Source of the DNA: Gemmatimonadota bacterium
GTDB taxonomy: Bacteria; Gemmatimonadota; Gemmatimonadetes; Longimicrobiales; Gaopeijiaceae
Length of the DNA: 35,708 nt
Reading direction: 5' to 3'
Assembly (NCBI GenBank): GCA_029262115.1
Contig: JAJCZZ010000037.1
Location: 1-35,708, forward strand
Below the pieces are notes generated by a model. That model made no database searches and was not told where the DNA came from. It saw nothing but the letters and a program-made list of their open reading frames with translations. The position numbers were made by a program, and so were the translations under genes. This document shows, piece by piece, positions 33,738-35,708 of this stretch (the stretch's first letter is position 1; every line of letters starts with the position of its first letter).

Positions 33738-35246
33738 ATGGACTCGAGCAACAGCCCAGGGAATTCAGGGCCACCCGAAACGCTCGAACCTGATCGACGC
33801 CCGCGGCTACGCGTCTCGTTTGTCGCGGTGACGGGCGTTCTAGCCGCGATGGTCTCCACGGCCTGCGAAAACGACCCCGTGGTAGGTGCCGTCGAGCGCG
33901 TCGAGCTTACCGTGGCCGGCGATTCGATCCCAGGCGATACCATCGAGTCCGCACGGGAACGAGCCGTTCGGGTCACACTCACGGAGGACGGCCACCCCGT
34001 GTCCGGGGTCCGCGTCCACCTCCGGCTCGACACCGGATATCCAGGTGTCGTCCTTCGGGACGACGGCTTCGATAGTCAGCAGACGACCACGACCACAAAT
34101 GCCGAGGGTGACTTCGAGTTCGGCGCGCTGATCTACAGCCACGTCACGGACACGGCAGCGATTGTGGTCAGGGTGCCGAAAGTGCAGTTCGAAGACACCC
34201 TCGCTTACGCCGTTTTACCCGGAGCCCCTCTCTCGCTGCGAGTCGGCGACCGCGGCACCTTCCTCAGCGTGGGGCGCCCGCGTCAGATGGCACCCGTCGG
34301 CGTCGACCGGAGGGGGAACCGGTCGCCCCGTGGCGTAACCTGCTCAGGAGGGGACCCCTCCATCGTGATCGTCGCCCCCGATTGCACCATCACCGCCGTT
34401 TCCGTCGGGCGCACGGACTACACGTTCCGCCTCGGCGACCTCACCGCCGAGACCGGGCTTCAAACGGTGCCCGCGGGGGTCATCGTGGCCGAGTTCGTCG
34501 TGGGGGAAACGAGGATGGCAGCCCTCGACGACCCCAGGGGCGAGTCGTTCCGCACCCCGTACTCTTTTCTGGGCGGGCGCTGGTGGCCCGGCACCGACTC
34601 CCTCGTGGTGAGGACCGAAAACGATGGCCTCGCCCTGGTTGGAAGCGACGGAACCGGCCGTGTCCTGGTGGAGGATCCCACCGATTCCCACGCGGTCTGC
34701 CTGGCGGGAGACCGCCTCGTCTTCAGCGACTCGACCGCAACGTGGAGCATGGAGCGCGACGGCACGGGCGTCCGACGACTCGCCGAGGCGATGTTCGTAT
34801 CGGACGTATCGCCAGACTGCTCGAGGCTCCTGGCCTATCGGGAGGACAATTGGGTCATCGCCTCCGTCCCCGACGAATCGATCTCACCCCTGGGCGTATC
34901 GGGTAGCAGCTTCCGATGGTCGCCCCGCGGCGATTGGATCGCCTACCTCGGCCCTGCGGAGATCATCAACAGTGAGTTCGACCGACAGCCCCGCCTGATC
35001 CGCCCGGACGGCACCGGAGACGTCGGCTTCCGGCGCCGACCGACCCCCGGCTTCGGCGCCCTCACCTGGTCCCCCGACGGCCGCTTCCTCGCGCTGAAGT
35101 CCACGGTCTCCGGCGGCGGAGATCGATTCGGCAACGCACGGCCGATCCTGGTCCTCGAGGTCGCCACAGACTCCGCATTCTACGTCGCCGCCCGCTCGCA
35201 AGGCAGAATGGACTGGCGCCCGTTCCCGGCACCTCCGAGGTATTAG
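33738..35246 (+). CDS. Ig-like / TolB-type beta-propeller lipoprotein
   Basis: A 502-residue protein. A hydrophobic segment ends in MVSTAC (Cys43), a lipobox, preceded by an unusually long 25-residue charged N-terminus, so the true start may be later. Residues about 50-165 form an Ig-like region (VELTVAGDSIPGDTIE, then GVRVHLRLDTG and TNAEGDFEFGA). The C-terminal half has WD40-like PD40 blades such as SFRWSPRGDWIAYLGPAE and ALTWSPDGRFLALKS, as in TolB-related proteins. It is probably an outer-envelope lipoprotein with a binding function. Confidence 0.75.
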   Translation: MDSSNSPGNSGPPETLEPDRRPRLRVSFVAVTGVLAAMVSTACENDPVVGAVERVELTVAGDSIPGDTIESARERAVRVTLTEDGHPVSGVRVHLRLDTGYPGVVLRDDGFDSQQTTTTTNAEGDFEFGALIYSHVTDTAAIVVRVPKVQFEDTLAYAVLPGAPLSLRVGDRGTFLSVGRPRQMAPVGVDRRGNRSPRGVTCSGGDPSIVIVAPDCTITAVSVGRTDYTFRLGDLTAETGLQTVPAGVIVAEFVVGETRMAALDDPRGESFRTPYSFLGGRWWPGTDSLVVRTENDGLALVGSDGTGRVLVEDPTDSHAVCLAGDRLVFSDSTATWSMERDGTGVRRLAEAMFVSDVSPDCSRLLAYREDNWVIASVPDESISPLGVSGSSFRWSPRGDWIAYLGPAEIINSEFDRQPRLIRPDGTGDVGFRRRPTPGFGALTWSPDGRFLALKSTVSGGGDRFGNARPILVLEVATDSAFYVAARSQGRMDWRPFPAPPRY

Positions 35247-35708
35247 CCGCGCAGCGCCGCCCCCCGAGACTACCGACGGAAGTGGACGCTCGCCGAAGCC
35301 CCGAGCGTCCACCAAAGGGACCGGTCCCGCCACCCGTGTGTGGACGGGCGTCGCGGAAGGTGCTGCCAGATGCTCCGCGGAACGGACCACTCACCGCGCG
35401 AGCCGGCGCGGTCACGTCCGTTGCGCCAGTCCGTCGGGGGCGCCGCGGACGACTGCAACCGTACCGGCACTATTTGCGGGCCAGTGTGATGAAGTCGGAG
35501 GGGGCGCGTCCTGGCCGGGCGCGGTCGGCCGCCGCGGCCAGGCCTTTCCGCGGAAAGACCCACTCGTCTCGTGAGCCGGCGCGGTCACGGCCCCTGCGCC
35601 GGTTAGTCGGGAGCGCCGCGGAACCCCCCACCCCCCCCCCGTCGTGGGCCCCCCCCCCCGCCCCCCCCCGGCCGCCCCCCGCGCCCCCCCCCGCCCCCCC
35701 CCCCGCCG
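35247..35708. other. Terminal gene-free region
   Basis: No gene is supported. It contains a diverged 75-nt repeat pair (35375-35449 and 35548-35622, 61 of 75 positions equal), then from about 35625 homopolymer-rich C stretches interrupted by G, which look like degraded base calling at a contig end rather than biology. Confidence 0.6.
35375..35622. repeat. Pair of diverged 75-nt direct repeats
   Basis: Copies 35375-35449 and 35548-35622 align without gaps, offset 173, with 61 identical positions of 75. The core GAGCCGGCGCGGTCACG is fully conserved. It may be part of a longer dispersed repeat family, since the window ends soon after. Confidence 0.55.

Noticed and set aside
35623-35708. Poly-C tract as a phase-variable homopolymer
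   Set aside because: It consists of many broken C runs at the very end of the window with no gene attached, which fits low-quality sequence better.

Overview
The window is high-GC bacterial DNA. The gene content suggests Gemmatimonadota or a close relative: many lipoproteins with Ig-like or beta-propeller domains, a duplicated orphan (ADOP-type) permease, and a DUF512/der/plsY/gpsA cluster. This is an inference from gene style; no phylogenetic marker was compared. Coding density is high, with frequent 4-base start/stop overlaps and several GTG or TTG starts.

Layout. 1-841 has no convincing gene but holds repeats and hairpins. 842-2956 (minus) carries a YfgM-like TPR membrane protein and an Fsr-like MFS exporter. 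3429-6335 (plus) is a tight operon of a gamma-glutamyltransferase lipoprotein, a DUF423 membrane protein and a sirtuin. 6419-8395 is an Ig-like/HExxH lipoprotein. 8502-12155 (minus) holds a PLP-dependent ammonia-lyase/racemase, a TPR lipoprotein and a GT-C-like membrane protein, followed by tRNA-Arg(CCT). 12461-13252 is a mechanosensitive-channel-like protein with a strong downstream hairpin, and 13409-14059 is a repeat-bearing hypothetical protein.

14160-20926 (minus) is an eight-gene, almost fully overlapping operon: radical SAM/DUF512, der, plsY, gpsA, a MerR-type regulator, surE, pcm and a DedA/YqaA-like membrane protein. It combines ribosome assembly, phospholipid synthesis and damage repair. 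21155-23909 (plus) encodes an M23/SH3 lipoprotein and a metzincin lipoprotein. 23954-26398 (minus) is an 814-residue ADOP permease.

26.6-31.3 kb is the accessory part, with visibly lower GC. Two identical tRNA-Gly(CCC) genes lie in a perfect 93-bp direct repeat (27707-27799 and 31244-31336). They bracket about 3.4 kb with a SecB-like chaperone gene, a truncated tyrosine recombinase, a secreted Cys-rich protein paired with a 6-bladed beta-propeller protein, and an orphan ORF. This looks like a decayed tRNA-associated integrative element and is the most interesting part of the window.

31544-33540 (minus) is a CopC-CopD fusion coupled to a small secreted NTF2-like protein with a His/Met-rich N-terminus. 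33738-35246 is an Ig-like/TolB-propeller lipoprotein. The last 460 bases hold a diverged 75-bp repeat pair and end in poly-C, probably a low-quality contig end.
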